A DNA stretch of 64,000 nucleotides from Arcicella rosea (GCF_014204325.1 NZ_JACHKT010000003.1:124001-188000), one strand, 5' to 3'. Shown: positions 9,171 through 18,645, counted from the stretch's first letter. Notes: generated by a model not told the origin, from the sequence alone. Made by a program: numbers and translations.

Positions 9171-9244
9171 CATTAACAATTGAGCAACGTAAGTATTGAA
9201 TTAGGATAACCTTAACAAAATTACGATTCGTTGCAAACTAAAAT

Positions 9245-9940
9245 ATGGCAAACGCATTACCTATTCCCAAAATTTTACTGGTTGATGACGATCCAGACAT
9301 CATTGAACTATTAGAGTATAATCTTCAAAAAGAAGGTTTTGAAATTAAATCTGCTTTAGATGGTATTCAAGCTGTTGAAGTAGCCAAAGCTTTCAAACCC
9401 GATTTGATTTTATTGGATGTAATGATGCCTCGTCAAGATGGTATCGAAACAGCTAGGCAGCTTCGTCTTATTCCAGAATTCAAAGAAGTTTATATTTTGT
9501 TTCTTACGGCTCGTGCTGAAGAATATACAGAAGTAGCCGCTTTTGATGTTGGTGCAGATGATTATATCGTGAAGCCGATTAAACCAAGAGCTTTGGTAAG
9601 TAGAATTAAAGCAATGTTCAGGCGTGAGGCACAGCAAATTGAAAGTGATGAGAAAATTGAAATTGGGCAATTGGTGATTAATCGTACTAATTACAGTGTT
9701 TTGAACGATGGAAACCCATTAGTGATGCCTAAGAAAGAATTTGAATTGCTTTCTTTTTTAGCAAAACATCCTAATAAAGTATTTAATAGAGATGAATTAT
9801 TAGAAAAAGTTTGGGGTACAGACGTTTACGTTGTTGAAAGAACCGTAGATGTTCATATTAGGAAACTCAGAGAAAAAATCCCAGAACATTATATTAAAAC
9901 GCTTAAAGGTGTTGGCTATATGTTTACTTTGGAAGCTTAG
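9245..9940 (+). CDS. OmpR/PhoB-family response regulator
   Basis: A 231-residue two-component transcription factor. The receiver domain (about 8-125) has the acidic pair in LLVDDDPD, the phosphoacceptor Asp in LILLDVMMP (about residue 57), the conserved Thr in FLTARAEE and the Lys in DDYIVKPI. The C-terminal winged helix (about 135-230) ends with RTVDVHIRKLREKI and TLKGVGYMF, standard for the OmpR/PhoB class. No histidine kinase gene is adjacent, so it is an orphan in this window. Similar orphan regulators in Bacteroidota include phosphate and stress regulators, but the signal cannot be read here. Confidence 0.92.
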   Translation: MANALPIPKILLVDDDPDIIELLEYNLQKEGFEIKSALDGIQAVEVAKAFKPDLILLDVMMPRQDGIETARQLRLIPEFKEVYILFLTARAEEYTEVAAFDVGADDYIVKPIKPRALVSRIKAMFRREAQQIESDEKIEIGQLVINRTNYSVLNDGNPLVMPKKEFELLSFLAKHPNKVFNRDELLEKVWGTDVYVVERTVDVHIRKLREKIPEHYIKTLKGVGYMFTLEA

Positions 9941-9956
9941 AAAATAGATTTTTGTG

Positions 9957-10009
9957 AAAAAAGCAGGAGATATTTACTTGATAAACAAGTGATTGTCTCC
10001 TGTTTTTTT
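9957..10009 (+). terminator. Terminator after the response regulator
   Basis: AAGCAGGAGA (9961-9970) pairs with TCTCCTGTTT, with an inner ACTTG/CAAGT stem in the loop, followed by T7. Confidence 0.8.
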
Positions 10010-10036
10010 GTTTCCTCTCACTGATTATTTTTCAGA

Positions 10037-10068
10037 TTGCCAATTTCAGGCATAATTCCTTATTTTTG
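10037..10068 (+). promoter_or_regulatory. Promoter of the GH10-like gene
   Basis: TTG at 10037-10039, a 21-nt spacer and TATTTTTG at 10061-10068 match the Bacteroidota -33/-7 pattern. The ATG is about 65 nt downstream. Confidence 0.5.
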
Positions 10069-10136
10069 TATAAATACATGTAGCCTTTATATGAGATTTT
10101 ATTTGGCAATTTACTTGCTAAATGAATCTTTTTTAG

Positions 10137-11678
10137 ATGATGACCAATCGATTTATACAAATATTTTTCCTTTTTTCTATTTCTTGTTTTAGTTGTGATG
10201 CTCAAAATTCAGCCTTGAGTAAACCTCAGAAATATGAGTTCAGAGCGGCATGGATTGCAACCGTTGAAAACATTGATTGGCCAAAACGTGGTCAGTATAA
10301 TTCCGAACTCCAAAAACAAGATTTTATCAGAATCTTGAACGAACATAAAAAGTCAAATCTGAATGCTGTTTTTGTACAAGTACGAGATGCCTGCGATGCG
10401 TATTATGCTAAAAGTGCAGAACCTTGGTCAGAGTTCTTGACTGGTCAACAAGGGAAATTTCCTACTCCATTTTATGACCCGCTCAACTTTATGATTGAGG
10501 AAGCCCACAATAGAAATTTAGAGTTTCATGCTTGGCTAAACCTTAACCGTGCTACTTTTAAAAAATCTAAAACACTTGCTCCCGACCATATCAGCGTTAC
10601 AAAACCAGAATGGATGTTGGTTTATGATGGACAAAAATTATTGAATTTTGGTATTCCTGAGGTAAGAAAATACATTACCGACGTTGTGGTTCAGATTGTG
10701 AAAAACTATGATGTAGATGGGATACATTTTGACGATTATTTTTATCCTTACGAAGTGACTGGAGAAGTTTTGAAAGATGAAGAAACCTTTAAAAAATACA
10801 ATGGAGGAATAACAAATATTAACGATTGGCGAAGAAGTAACACAGATTCCTTGATTTATCAAATTAGTGATGCCATCAAAAAAATAAAACCAAGCGTAAA
10901 ATTTGGGATAAGTCCATTTGGTGTTTGGCGAAATTTTGGTGCTAAATGTTCTGATGGATCTTGTACGTTGGCAGGGCAAACTTCCTATGATAATTTATAT
11001 GCCGATACTCGTAAATGGCTTCAACAAGGTTGGATAGATTACATTGCCCCGCAAATTTATTTCGAGCAAACGCATAACAAAATTCCCTACAACGAATTAG
11101 CCCTTTGGTGGAAAGACAATACTTTTGGCAAGCATCTTTATATCGGTCAAGGAATTTATAAAATCAAAGCGGGTTGGTCGCTGACAGAAGCACCTAAACA
11201 GATACGATTCAATCGTGAAGCTATTTCAAGTCAAGGAAGTATATTCTTTAGTTCAAGAAGCTTAACCGAAAATTATGGAGGATTTCAAGATACTTTAAGG
11301 CGTAATTATTATCGTTATCCAGCATTAATTCCATCGATGCCTTGGAAAGATAGTATTCCTCCGTTGGCTCCGCAAAAATTATTAGTAATAAAAAACGATA
11401 GAGGAATTCCTGTCTTGACTTGGCAACCTGGTGAAAAAGCGGTTGATGATGAATTTAATAATTATTTCGCCGTTTATCGCTTTGAGAAAGGGGAGAAGCC
11501 AGATTTAACAAAAGCCGAAAAACTTATCTATATTGGCAAAATGAATACTTATGAAGATACTGCTGCCGAAAAATATAGAGGCTACATTTATTGTGTAACC
11601 TCTTTTGATAGGCTTCATAATGAATCAGAAGATTATGCCTTTTTTACTATCGATTATGGTTACGAGTCATCAAAATAG
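10137..11678 (+). CDS. Family 10-like glycosyl hydrolase (GHL10/DUF187, YngK-like)
   Basis: A 513-residue exported protein with an N-terminal signal ending at ISCFSCDAQ, which fits a lipoprotein or signal peptidase site. From residue about 30 it shows the GHL10 fold: EFRAAWIATVENIDWPKRG, NLNAVFVQVRDACDAYY, EFHAWLNLNRA, PEVRKYITDVVVQIV, YDVDGIHFDDYFYPY and DYIAPQIYFEQ. These are hallmark strands of the TIM barrel; DGIHFDDYF contains the acidic residues. The last 110 residues look like a fibronectin-type beta domain. The substrate is unknown; relatives are linked to peptidoglycan or envelope polysaccharides. Its 3' end overlaps the convergent neighbour by 9 bases. Confidence 0.85.
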   Translation: MMTNRFIQIFFLFSISCFSCDAQNSALSKPQKYEFRAAWIATVENIDWPKRGQYNSELQKQDFIRILNEHKKSNLNAVFVQVRDACDAYYAKSAEPWSEFLTGQQGKFPTPFYDPLNFMIEEAHNRNLEFHAWLNLNRATFKKSKTLAPDHISVTKPEWMLVYDGQKLLNFGIPEVRKYITDVVVQIVKNYDVDGIHFDDYFYPYEVTGEVLKDEETFKKYNGGITNINDWRRSNTDSLIYQISDAIKKIKPSVKFGISPFGVWRNFGAKCSDGSCTLAGQTSYDNLYADTRKWLQQGWIDYIAPQIYFEQTHNKIPYNELALWWKDNTFGKHLYIGQGIYKIKAGWSLTEAPKQIRFNREAISSQGSIFFSSRSLTENYGGFQDTLRRNYYRYPALIPSMPWKDSIPPLAPQKLLVIKNDRGIPVLTWQPGEKAVDDEFNNYFAVYRFEKGEKPDLTKAEKLIYIGKMNTYEDTAAEKYRGYIYCVTSFDRLHNESEDYAFFTIDYGYESSK

Positions 11679-13442
11679 CATCTGTCTGTAAGGAATATTC
11701 CAACGTACACCAAATGATTTGATAGTAGTTGTATAATCCAAAGCACTGTTTTCACTTTGATAGTCTCGGCTCAAGAAACGCAAATCAAGAAAGAAGTTAT
11801 GTTTCAATTGATAAGAAGCCCTAACATCATAAATCATCGTTCTAGTACTTCTTCCTTGACCAATTTCATTGCCATAATCGTCGTTATAAAGTACTTTTCT
11901 ACTTCTGGTATCATAGTCTTTTTGTATATTTTGTCCCCAGTTTTCAGTTGAATTTCTATCTTCTCCAAATTTTGCATAAATAATACTAGCTGTAATATTG
12001 AGTTTTTTCAAAGCTTGCCAGCGAATAATATTAGACCATTCTACGAAATTAGCTCCGAGTGGATGTGCCAATGATTGATTATACTGAGTATAATTGGCAC
12101 CACTATCATGGCTATAAGTATATGGTCGAGCAGCATTAACTTCGGTTTGAAAGTCTAAATTACTGATTCCAAAAAAATCAATATACTTCAAGCCAGCTTG
12201 TAAACCGTTTTTATTTGCCCAATAACCTGTAGGTTTGAAAATCTCTTTAGCAATAAATTCATCCAACATTAACTGTCCATAAAGAGAAAAACGTTTAGCA
12301 AAATTCCATTTGAAATCGAAACCTATTAAGGCATTATCGCCACTTCCTTGAAAACTTTCTATCGAACGATAAAAAATAACAGGATTCAAGTAATTCAAAT
12401 CGAATCCATCGCCATTGGTGCTGTCTCTTTGAAAAACAATACTTTCAGAAATACCAATATTGAAATTCTTAGAAAGATTAAGGCTTAAATGGTGCATCGC
12501 CATATACTTCTTCGGAAAAATCTGGTCGTTCGGTTTCAAACCTGTATAAACTAGCTGCGTGAAGAGGTTTTGGTATTGAAATTTCCCGATATGTGTATTG
12601 ATTTTGAGGAATAGATTTGGAGCAGCATTATCCGACAAAATCATCGAACGGAAGCCATTTCCGATAAAATTTTTATCATGCCCAAATTGTAATTGTATAT
12701 TTTTGGTAGCCTGAAAAGTAATATAAGCTCTTGCCGTGAAGAAATCTGTGGCATAAGCATTTTGCTTGAATTCTTTGGTTAGCCCTTCACCTGGCATTCC
12801 AGGCAATCGAAGGTTAGTTTGTCGGAGTTCGTTTTGATTGTAGGCATCAACAAAGGTTTTTACGTAGTCGGGAATGTAAGCTTGGTTTTCGGAAATGAAA
12901 GTATAAAAACCCACTTTTTTATTAATCATTCCTCGAATTTCTATTCCACGAGTATTGATACTTGTATTTTTCTGAACACCGCCTGTAGCTGCACCAAACT
13001 CTAGATTAAGTACTGGACTAACGTGGAGGTCGAGAATATCATCAGCATTTGAATAAGCGTCAGCTTTTTTTTGATAAAATATTTTCCAGAAAGGTTTTTT
13101 ACTATTGCCTGTAGTATCGTTATTTTTCCATTCCCAGCTATCATTTTCAAGATACGCTAAGTTGAATCTATCTTTATCCGATAAAATGATTGAATTACTT
13201 GCCCAAATGCTATCAACGAGCTGAACTACTCCTTTTCGAGTATATGGTTTTACTGTAGTATGAAAACCTTCAGAAAATTTTCCTCGTTTTATTTCGTAGC
13301 GGTCGATTAAATGATAATAATCTTGATTTAATGGAATAAAAACACTTTGTGCTTGAGTGTAAATACTTATGATAGAACAAAGTATAAAAGTAAAAAATCT
13401 TAATTTTTGATACATAATTTTACCAAGGTTTGGGCATTTCAT
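11670..13442 (-). CDS. Outer-membrane beta-barrel of the Wzi/RemB type
   Basis: A 590-residue (or 581) outer-membrane protein. A second Met (MYQKLRFFTFILCSII, start at 13415) gives a cleaner signal peptide ending YTQAQS, so translation may begin there. The mature protein is rich in alternating aromatic strands, for example FYTFISENQAYIPDYV, IQLQFGHDKNFIGNGFRSM and RFSLYGQLMLDEFIAKE. The GHDKNFIGNGFRSM region is characteristic of the capsule-assembly Wzi family and of the Flavobacterium gliding protein RemB. A role in capsule or surface-polysaccharide attachment or gliding is inferred. Neighbouring glycosyltransferase and epimerase genes fit a polysaccharide role. Confidence 0.7.
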   Translation of the reverse strand: MKCPNLGKIMYQKLRFFTFILCSIISIYTQAQSVFIPLNQDYYHLIDRYEIKRGKFSEGFHTTVKPYTRKGVVQLVDSIWASNSIILSDKDRFNLAYLENDSWEWKNNDTTGNSKKPFWKIFYQKKADAYSNADDILDLHVSPVLNLEFGAATGGVQKNTSINTRGIEIRGMINKKVGFYTFISENQAYIPDYVKTFVDAYNQNELRQTNLRLPGMPGEGLTKEFKQNAYATDFFTARAYITFQATKNIQLQFGHDKNFIGNGFRSMILSDNAAPNLFLKINTHIGKFQYQNLFTQLVYTGLKPNDQIFPKKYMAMHHLSLNLSKNFNIGISESIVFQRDSTNGDGFDLNYLNPVIFYRSIESFQGSGDNALIGFDFKWNFAKRFSLYGQLMLDEFIAKEIFKPTGYWANKNGLQAGLKYIDFFGISNLDFQTEVNAARPYTYSHDSGANYTQYNQSLAHPLGANFVEWSNIIRWQALKKLNITASIIYAKFGEDRNSTENWGQNIQKDYDTRSRKVLYNDDYGNEIGQGRSTRTMIYDVRASYQLKHNFFLDLRFLSRDYQSENSALDYTTTIKSFGVRWNIPYRQMLF

Positions 13443-13565
13443 TGTACAATTAATACCTTCGCAAGTTAGTTTAAAATTATTGATTGAAAATTAAATAATT
13501 TCATTCTTAGATTTATTCAATTATAAAACTTAACCAGTTGACTTACAAAGACTAACATATTAATT

Positions 13566-14009
13566 ATGACATTTGGGAAATATTTTACCGTAATGCTTGC
13601 AACAGCCATTAAATTTTTTAATGGGCCTATCGCTGGAATTGTATTGGGATTGACTTGGTGGGAAACAGCAATATGTTGTATCATTGGTATGATGACTACC
13701 GTAACTTTGATTGCTCTTTTAGGAAGTACGATTCAACGTTTAATTGCGAAGTATCGAAAAACGAAGCCAAAGCTATTTTCAAAAAGAACTAGGTTTGCTG
13801 TAAAAATTTGGAAGAAACTTGGCATTTGGGGAATTGCTTGCTTTACTCCACTCTTTTTTACACCCGTCGGAGGAACGCTTTTGGCGTTATCTTTTAAAGT
13901 ACCATTCTTTAAAATATTTTTTTCAATGCTACTTTTTGCTGTTTCTTGGGGGGTATTTTTTAGTTATTTGTTATTCCAAGTAACTTGGTTAAAAGACTTA
14001 TTTTCTTGA
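13566..14009 (+). CDS. Small membrane protein, four predicted helices
   Basis: A 147-residue protein with two pairs of hydrophobic segments (about 5-25, 30-52, 85-107 and 112-140) around a basic cytoplasmic loop (KYRKTKPKLFSKRTR). The motif CFTPLFFTPVGGTLLALSF resembles the small multidrug-export-like (COG2426) proteins, but the match is only by eye. It ends 12 bases inside the convergent glycosyltransferase gene. The function is unknown. Confidence 0.6.
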   Translation: MTFGKYFTVMLATAIKFFNGPIAGIVLGLTWWETAICCIIGMMTTVTLIALLGSTIQRLIAKYRKTKPKLFSKRTRFAVKIWKKLGIWGIACFTPLFFTPVGGTLLALSFKVPFFKIFFSMLLFAVSWGVFFSYLLFQVTWLKDLFS

Positions 14010-14744
14010 TGGTTTTTTCATATAATCGCCACGAGAAAAGAATTTTTCAATCATGCAATACAGTAAAATAAAGAAATATCGGCTACCCATTTCTTTTATT
14101 TTCAATTTAGATTCTCCGTATTTTCGATTCGTCCAGCTATTTGGAACAACAGCAAAAGAATAACCTCTAACGTATGCTTTTAGGGGTAATTCTACTGTTA
14201 GATTGAAATGTGGAGACATAAAAGGTTTAATACCTTCAATGGTTTCTCTTTTGTATAATTTGAAGGCGTTGGTCGTATCATTGTACTTTATCCCAACTAA
14301 AAAGCGTATAATAAGATTAGCAACACGGTTGATATAAAGTTTCAATTTAGGATAGTCAATTACTTTTCCACCTTTCATAAAACGACTTCCGAAAACAGCA
14401 TCGACATCTTTTTCAAGCATTGTGTTGTAATACTTTACTAAGTCTTCTGGGTCATCAGACATATCCGCCATCATTACTGCTACGCAGTCTCCAGTAAAAC
14501 GTTCTAGTCCGTATCTAACCGCATAGCCAAAACCGTTTGGACCTTTGTTGGTGAAGTAAACTAAGGTAGGAATTTCCTTTTGTAATGCTTGCAGAACAGC
14601 TTCTGTATTATCTTTTGAATTATCGTTAGTAACACAGATTTCATGCTCAATTCCATATTTTTGAAGCGTATTGTACAATGACTTTAACGTTTCTGGAATA
14701 GATTCTTCTTCATTATATGCAGGAATTACTACACTTAGTTTCAT
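13998..14744 (-). CDS. Family 2 glycosyltransferase (dolichyl-phosphate mannosyltransferase-like)
   Basis: A GT-A fold enzyme expected to transfer a sugar from a nucleotide donor to a lipid phosphate or glycan. The frame opens at 14783, but MKLSVVIPAYNEEESIPE begins at 14744 and matches the family N-terminus, so that start is preferred (248 residues). VTNDNSKDNT and the metal-binding MMADMSDDPEDL are visible, as is DVDAVFGSRFMKGG; TTNAFKLYKRE is typical of DPM1-like members. It has no obvious C-terminal membrane helices. It lies 98 bases downstream of the epimerase gene on the same strand, suggesting a joint role in a surface glycan. Confidence 0.85.
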   Translation of the reverse strand: MKLSVVIPAYNEEESIPETLKSLYNTLQKYGIEHEICVTNDNSKDNTEAVLQALQKEIPTLVYFTNKGPNGFGYAVRYGLERFTGDCVAVMMADMSDDPEDLVKYYNTMLEKDVDAVFGSRFMKGGKVIDYPKLKLYINRVANLIIRFLVGIKYNDTTNAFKLYKRETIEGIKPFMSPHFNLTVELPLKAYVRGYSFAVVPNSWTNRKYGESKLKIKEMGSRYFFILLYCMIEKFFSRGDYMKKPSRK

Positions 14745-14842
14745 AATGCTTTTGATATGAAAAATGAATCCGTTGGTAGTCAATCGGATTCATTTTGGGG
14801 AATTAAATATTATAAACGTAAAATCAGAAAGATAATTACTTC

Positions 14843-15904
14843 TTATAAACGAGAAGCAATACCATCATGAATCTGTTGTAAAGTTTCATTTAAACCGAAA
14901 GTCCAGTTCCAATTAGGATAGTGTGATTTGAATTTTGAAAGGTCTGAAACGTACCAAATATGGTCACCAATACGGTTGGTTTCAGAATAGCTATAACTCA
15001 TTTTTTTACCTGTCATTTCTTCACAGATTGCAATGGCTTCAAGCATTGAACAATTGGCAAAACGCCCGCCACCAGCATTATATACTTCGCCCGCACGTGG
15101 GTTTAGGTAGAAATTCCAGAACATATTCACTAAATCGTAAGAGTGAATATTATCACGTACTTGTTTTCCTTTGTATCCGAAAATGGTGTAATGATTTCCA
15201 GTAATGGCACATTTCATCAAGTAAGATAAAAATCCATGTAAAGCAGTTCCTGAGTGATTTGGTCCTGTTAAACATCCACCACGGAAAATACCAGTTTTCA
15301 TTCCGAAATAACGGCCATATTCTTGTACTAAAACATCGGCTGCTACTTTTGAAGCACCAAATAATGAATGTTTGGTATGGTCGATACTATGATTTTCGTC
15401 GATACCGTTTTCAAAATATGGGTGACTAGCGTCAATTTCAAAACGAGTTTCTGTTTCTATTAATGGTAAATAATTTGGATTATCACCATATACTTTATTG
15501 GTAGAAGTAAAGATAAACACGGCATCTGGAGCATGCAAGCGAGTCATCTCAAGCATATTCAAAGTGCCGTTAGCATTTACGGAAAAGTCAGTAAAAGGTT
15601 CTTTAGCAGCCCAATCGTGTGAAGGTTGTGCAGCAGTATGAAGTACACATTTAATATCTGTTCCGTATTCTTTGAAGATTACTTCCAGTTGAGAAACTTC
15701 ACGAATATCAGCCTGATAATGTTTATAATTAGCAAACTGTTCTTCTAAACGATTACGATTCCAAGCAGTAGATGCTTCGTTCCCAAAAAAGTACTGACGC
15801 ATGTTGTTATCAATACCAATTATTAAATCAAATTTATCTGAAAAGAAAGAGACTGCTTCGCTACCAATCAATCCTGCGGAGCCTGTTACAAGTGCTATGT
15901 TCAT
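14843..15904 (-). CDS. NAD-dependent sugar-nucleotide epimerase/dehydratase (CDP-paratose 2-epimerase-like)
   Basis: A 353-residue extended SDR protein. The Rossmann motif [11 protein letters not shown] near residue 8, the long insertion after the first strand ([10 protein letters not shown]), the [12 protein letters not shown] segment and [12 protein letters not shown] near residue 240 resemble the CDP-paratose/tyvelose 2-epimerase branch. The catalytic Thr is in FTSTNKVYG. The usual YxxxK reads FGASK: the Lys is present but the Tyr is Phe, so either the chemistry differs or the subfamily uses another acid. The transcript may be nearly leaderless (promoter at 15914-15943). The gene precedes the GT2 gene. 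The true substrate is unknown. Confidence 0.75.
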   Translation of the reverse strand: MNIALVTGSAGLIGSEAVSFFSDKFDLIIGIDNNMRQYFFGNEASTAWNRNRLEEQFANYKHYQADIREVSQLEVIFKEYGTDIKCVLHTAAQPSHDWAAKEPFTDFSVNANGTLNMLEMTRLHAPDAVFIFTSTNKVYGDNPNYLPLIETETRFEIDASHPYFENGIDENHSIDHTKHSLFGASKVAADVLVQEYGRYFGMKTGIFRGGCLTGPNHSGTALHGFLSYLMKCAITGNHYTIFGYKGKQVRDNIHSYDLVNMFWNFYLNPRAGEVYNAGGGRFANCSMLEAIAICEEMTGKKMSYSYSETNRIGDHIWYVSDLSKFKSHYPNWNWTFGLNETLQQIHDGIASRL

Positions 15905-15913
15905 TTATGGGTT

Positions 15914-15943
15914 CAAAGTTAATAAATACGAAAAGCGTCACAA
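15914..15943 (-). promoter_or_regulatory. Promoter of the epimerase gene, very short leader
   Basis: On the minus strand TTG (15943-15941), exactly 19 nt, then TAACTTTG (15921-15914) is a textbook Bacteroidota promoter. The ATG at 15904 is only 9 nt beyond the -7 box, so the mRNA would have a leader of a few nucleotides at most. Confidence 0.65.
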
Positions 15944-16001
15944 TGTGATTTGCAACGCTTTGTGAAGTAATATGTAGGTAGAAATATGTTCAACAAAAGT
16001 A

Positions 16002-16250
16002 TTAGTTACCTTGAGCGTTCGTACTATCATTAAATAGTTTCTCACGGATTTTGTTGGCTCTTACTTCGTTTTCTGGTTTTGCTGTGTATTTGTTTTTTGT
16101 CTGTGCAGCAGCAGAATCTGGATGTACACCATACACATATTGATCTCCTTCACGAAGGTCAGCTTGTTTAATATTGTTATTTTTTTGATAGTCACAAGCT
16201 GTGGCTAACAAAGCGATACTGGCGATAGCTAAAATGTTTTTGCGATTCAT
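16002..16250 (-). CDS. Small lipoprotein, function unknown
   Basis: The frame is open from 16301, but MNRKNILAIASIALLATACDYQ starting at 16250 is a standard lipoprotein signal (LLATAC), so that start is used (82 residues, acylated Cys about residue 19). The mature part is hydrophilic and charged (REGDQYVYGVHPDSAAAQTKN) with no recognised domain. A -7-like TATTTTTG lies upstream on the minus strand (16286-16279). It is a single gene, divergent from rho. No function is proposed. Confidence 0.65.
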   Translation of the reverse strand: MNRKNILAIASIALLATACDYQKNNNIKQADLREGDQYVYGVHPDSAAAQTKNKYTAKPENEVRANKIREKLFNDSTNAQGN

Positions 16251-16715
16251 TTTTCCGTAATATTCTGGTTTGATAGCACAAAAATAACAGGGGAATCTCA
16301 ATTAAAAAATTTTATCCCAAAGTTTAGCCTTTTTTAATGTAATTCCACAAAGTATTATTTTAGTTCAAGCTGAGGCACAAATCAGGTTTAGAGAATTTTA
16401 ACTTGAAAATTAAAAATATGTTAGAAGTGCAAGTGTACTGATAGTTAGTTGTTTATATAAAATATGATAAAAAAATGAAGAAAATATTTGATTAATTGAA
16501 ATAATGGAATTATCATTGCAGTACAATTCACAATCCTGTGTGTTTCTCCCGTTAAGATTTTGATTATTAAATACTTAACATCAATTATCCACATCATTCC
16601 AAATTTTTCCCAAATTTTAACTTTAAAGTTGACAATCTTTTTTAAGATGTTTTTATTAATATTTAACCACAATTTAGAAAGACTTTAATTGTAGATAGTC
16701 TATCAATTTACCCTT
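16251..16715. other. Long intergenic region before rho
   Basis: These 465 bases hold the lipoprotein promoter at the left end and the presumed rho leader on the right. I see a 12-base palindrome AACTTTAAAGTT at 16619-16630, a small hairpin around 16634-16649 and TTGACA at 16629, but no confident promoter or riboswitch. A long leader is common in front of autoregulated rho genes; that is inference here. Confidence 0.4.
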
Positions 16716-18422
16716 ATGTACAAAATTGAAGAATTAGACATGATGCTTATTTCAGAGCTTCATGAGCTTGCCAAAGAATATGCCATTTCCAATGTTAATG
16801 ACCTTCCTAAAAAAGAACTCATCTACAAAATTCTTGATAAACAGGCGGTAATGCCCCCAAAAAACCGCAAACCTTCCACCAAAGATGCTATGCAAGACGA
16901 TAACAAAACAGAAAGGAAAGTGAGGAAAGAGTCTGGAGTAGCTTCAGATGCCCCTCGTCCAAAAAGACAACGCATTTCAAAAGAAGATGCCGATAATGCA
17001 GATATTGTTGCTAAAAGCACAATAATCAAGCAAAACCCAACAGAATTACCGAAACCCAAGATTGCTAAGGAAGTCAAAGCAAAACCAGAGGTTGTTTCAG
17101 ACATTACTTATGAGTTTGATGAAGAGCCAATTGTAGATTTCCCGATTGAAGCAGAAGAGGAATTTGTAATAGATACATCATTCATTACCCCTGATGAACC
17201 TGCGGCTGGTTTACCTCAAGAGCAAGAGGTCCGTAGCGATGTCACTCGTCAAAATAATAATAATGCTTTCAAAAAACCGATTTATAATCAAGCTATTCGT
17301 GAGTTTGATGGCATTATTGAAAATGAAGGTGTGCTTGAAATTATGCAAGATGGAGGTTATGGTTTCCTTCGTTCGGCAGATTATAATTATTTGGCTTCGC
17401 CAGATGATATTTATGTTTCTCCTTCGCAAATCAAATTGTTTGGTTTAAAAACGGGTGATACTGTTCGTGGTTCAATTCGTCCTCCGAAAGAAGGAGAGAA
17501 GTATTTTGCTCTTTTAAGAGTAGAATCAGTGAATGGAAAAACAACTGAGGAAATTAGAGATAGAATTCCTTTTGAATATTTAACGCCACTTTTCCCAGAA
17601 GAAAAACTAAAACTTTCTTCTCGTCCAGATCAATATTCTACTCGTATTCTTGACTTATTTGCCCCAATTGGTAAAGGTCAACGTGGTATGATTGTAGCAC
17701 AACCCAAGACAGGTAAAACGGTATTATTGAAAGAAATAGCGAATGCGATTTCAAAAAATCACCCAGAAGTTTACTTATTGATTTTGTTGATTGACGAACG
17801 TCCAGAAGAGGTTACTGATATGCAACGAAGTGTAAGAGCAGAAGTGATTTCTTCTACTTTTGATGAACAAGCAGAACGCCACGTAAAAGTTGCTAGCATC
17901 GTTTTAGAGAAAGCAAAACGTATGGTTGAATGCGGACACGACGTTGTAATTTTATTAGATTCGATTACTCGTTTAGCACGTGCGTATAATACTGTCGTTC
18001 CTTCATCTGGAAAAATCTTATCGGGTGGGGTTGATGCAAATGCACTTCACAAACCAAAACGTTTCTTTGGTGCCGCTCGTAATGTAGAAAATGGAGGTTC
18101 ATTAACAATCATCGCTACAGCCTTGATTGATACTGGTTCTAAAATGGATGAAGTAATTTTTGAAGAATTCAAAGGAACAGGTAATATGGAATTACAACTT
18201 GACCGTAAGTTGTCGAACCGTAGAATGTACCCAGCGATCGATGTCACTGCATCAGGTACTCGTCGTGAAGATTTATTGATGGATAAAGAAACGCTTCAAC
18301 GAGTATGGATTCTAAGAAAACACATGAGTGATATGAACTCTGTGGAAGCTATGGAGTTTTTACAACAACAAATGAAAGGAACAAGAACGAACGAAGAGTT
18401 CTTGGTTTCGATGAATAGATAA
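16716..18422 (+). CDS. rho: Transcription termination factor Rho
   Basis: Rho is the hexameric RNA helicase that ends transcription of untranslated RNA. The protein has 568 residues, about 150 more than E. coli Rho. Residues 1-45 are the Rho N-terminal helical domain ([20 protein letters not shown]). Residues about 48-200 are a low-complexity, charged insertion ([17 protein letters not shown] and following), expected to be disordered and typical of Bacteroidota Rho. The cold-shock RNA-binding domain follows (GYGFLRS), then the ATPase with Walker A PKTGKT, Walker [11 protein letters not shown] and the Q/R-loops around [20 protein letters not shown]. The start is supported by the conserved N-terminal domain. 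Confidence 0.97.
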   Translation: MYKIEELDMMLISELHELAKEYAISNVNDLPKKELIYKILDKQAVMPPKNRKPSTKDAMQDDNKTERKVRKESGVASDAPRPKRQRISKEDADNADIVAKSTIIKQNPTELPKPKIAKEVKAKPEVVSDITYEFDEEPIVDFPIEAEEEFVIDTSFITPDEPAAGLPQEQEVRSDVTRQNNNNAFKKPIYNQAIREFDGIIENEGVLEIMQDGGYGFLRSADYNYLASPDDIYVSPSQIKLFGLKTGDTVRGSIRPPKEGEKYFALLRVESVNGKTTEEIRDRIPFEYLTPLFPEEKLKLSSRPDQYSTRILDLFAPIGKGQRGMIVAQPKTGKTVLLKEIANAISKNHPEVYLLILLIDERPEEVTDMQRSVRAEVISSTFDEQAERHVKVASIVLEKAKRMVECGHDVVILLDSITRLARAYNTVVPSSGKILSGGVDANALHKPKRFFGAARNVENGGSLTIIATALIDTGSKMDEVIFEEFKGTGNMELQLDRKLSNRRMYPAIDVTASGTRREDLLMDKETLQRVWILRKHMSDMNSVEAMEFLQQQMKGTRTNEEFLVSMNR

Positions 18423-18468
18423 ATAGAGTAGAGAGTGCATAAATTTATAAGCTTTTTCAAAAGAATAG

Positions 18469-18499
18469 TTTTCAAGTTAAGAAAAGGGTTATAGATTTG
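18469..18499 (+). promoter_or_regulatory. Promoter of tRNA-Pro
   Basis: TTTTC near 18469-18473, an 18-nt spacer and TAGATTTG at 18492-18499 give a good -33/-7 pair. Transcription would start about 8 nt before the mature tRNA at 18514. Confidence 0.6.
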
Positions 18500-18513
18500 C
18501 CCTCTCAAAAAAA

Positions 18514-18587
18514 CGGGATGTGGCGCAGTTCGGTAGCGTACACGTCTGGGGGGCGTGTGGTCGCAGGTTCAAATCCTGTCATCCCGA
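18514..18587 (+). tRNA. tRNA-Pro (anticodon GGG)
   Basis: The 74-base cloverleaf has acceptor strands CGGGATG and CATCCCG, D-arm GCGC...GCGT with AGTTCGGTA loop, anticodon stem CACGT/GCGTG around the loop CTGGGGG (anticodon GGG, reading CCC/CCU), and T-arm GCAGG-TTCAAAT-CCTGT. The discriminator is A; CCA is not encoded. A promoter and a terminator flank it closely, so it is a single-gene transcript. Confidence 0.95.
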
Positions 18588-18598
18588 CAATAAAATTT

Positions 18599-18645
18599 TA
18601 AACCGCTTCAAAAGCCTTTAAATGGCGTTTTGAAGCGGTTTTTTG
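18599..18645 (+). terminator. Terminator of tRNA-Pro
   Basis: AACCGCTTCAAAA pairs with TTTTGAAGCGGTT, followed by TTTTTTG. A diverged copy lies at 18851-18911. Confidence 0.85.

Noticed and set aside
11757-13004. Several plus-strand ORFs inside the Wzi/RemB-like gene
   Set aside because: They are antisense frames of a strongly coding region, without start signals or recognisable protein.
16445-16672. Minus-strand ORF of 75 codons in the rho leader
   Set aside because: Translation is AT-driven (Ile, Lys, Asn, Phe) with no domain; the position fits an untranslated leader better.
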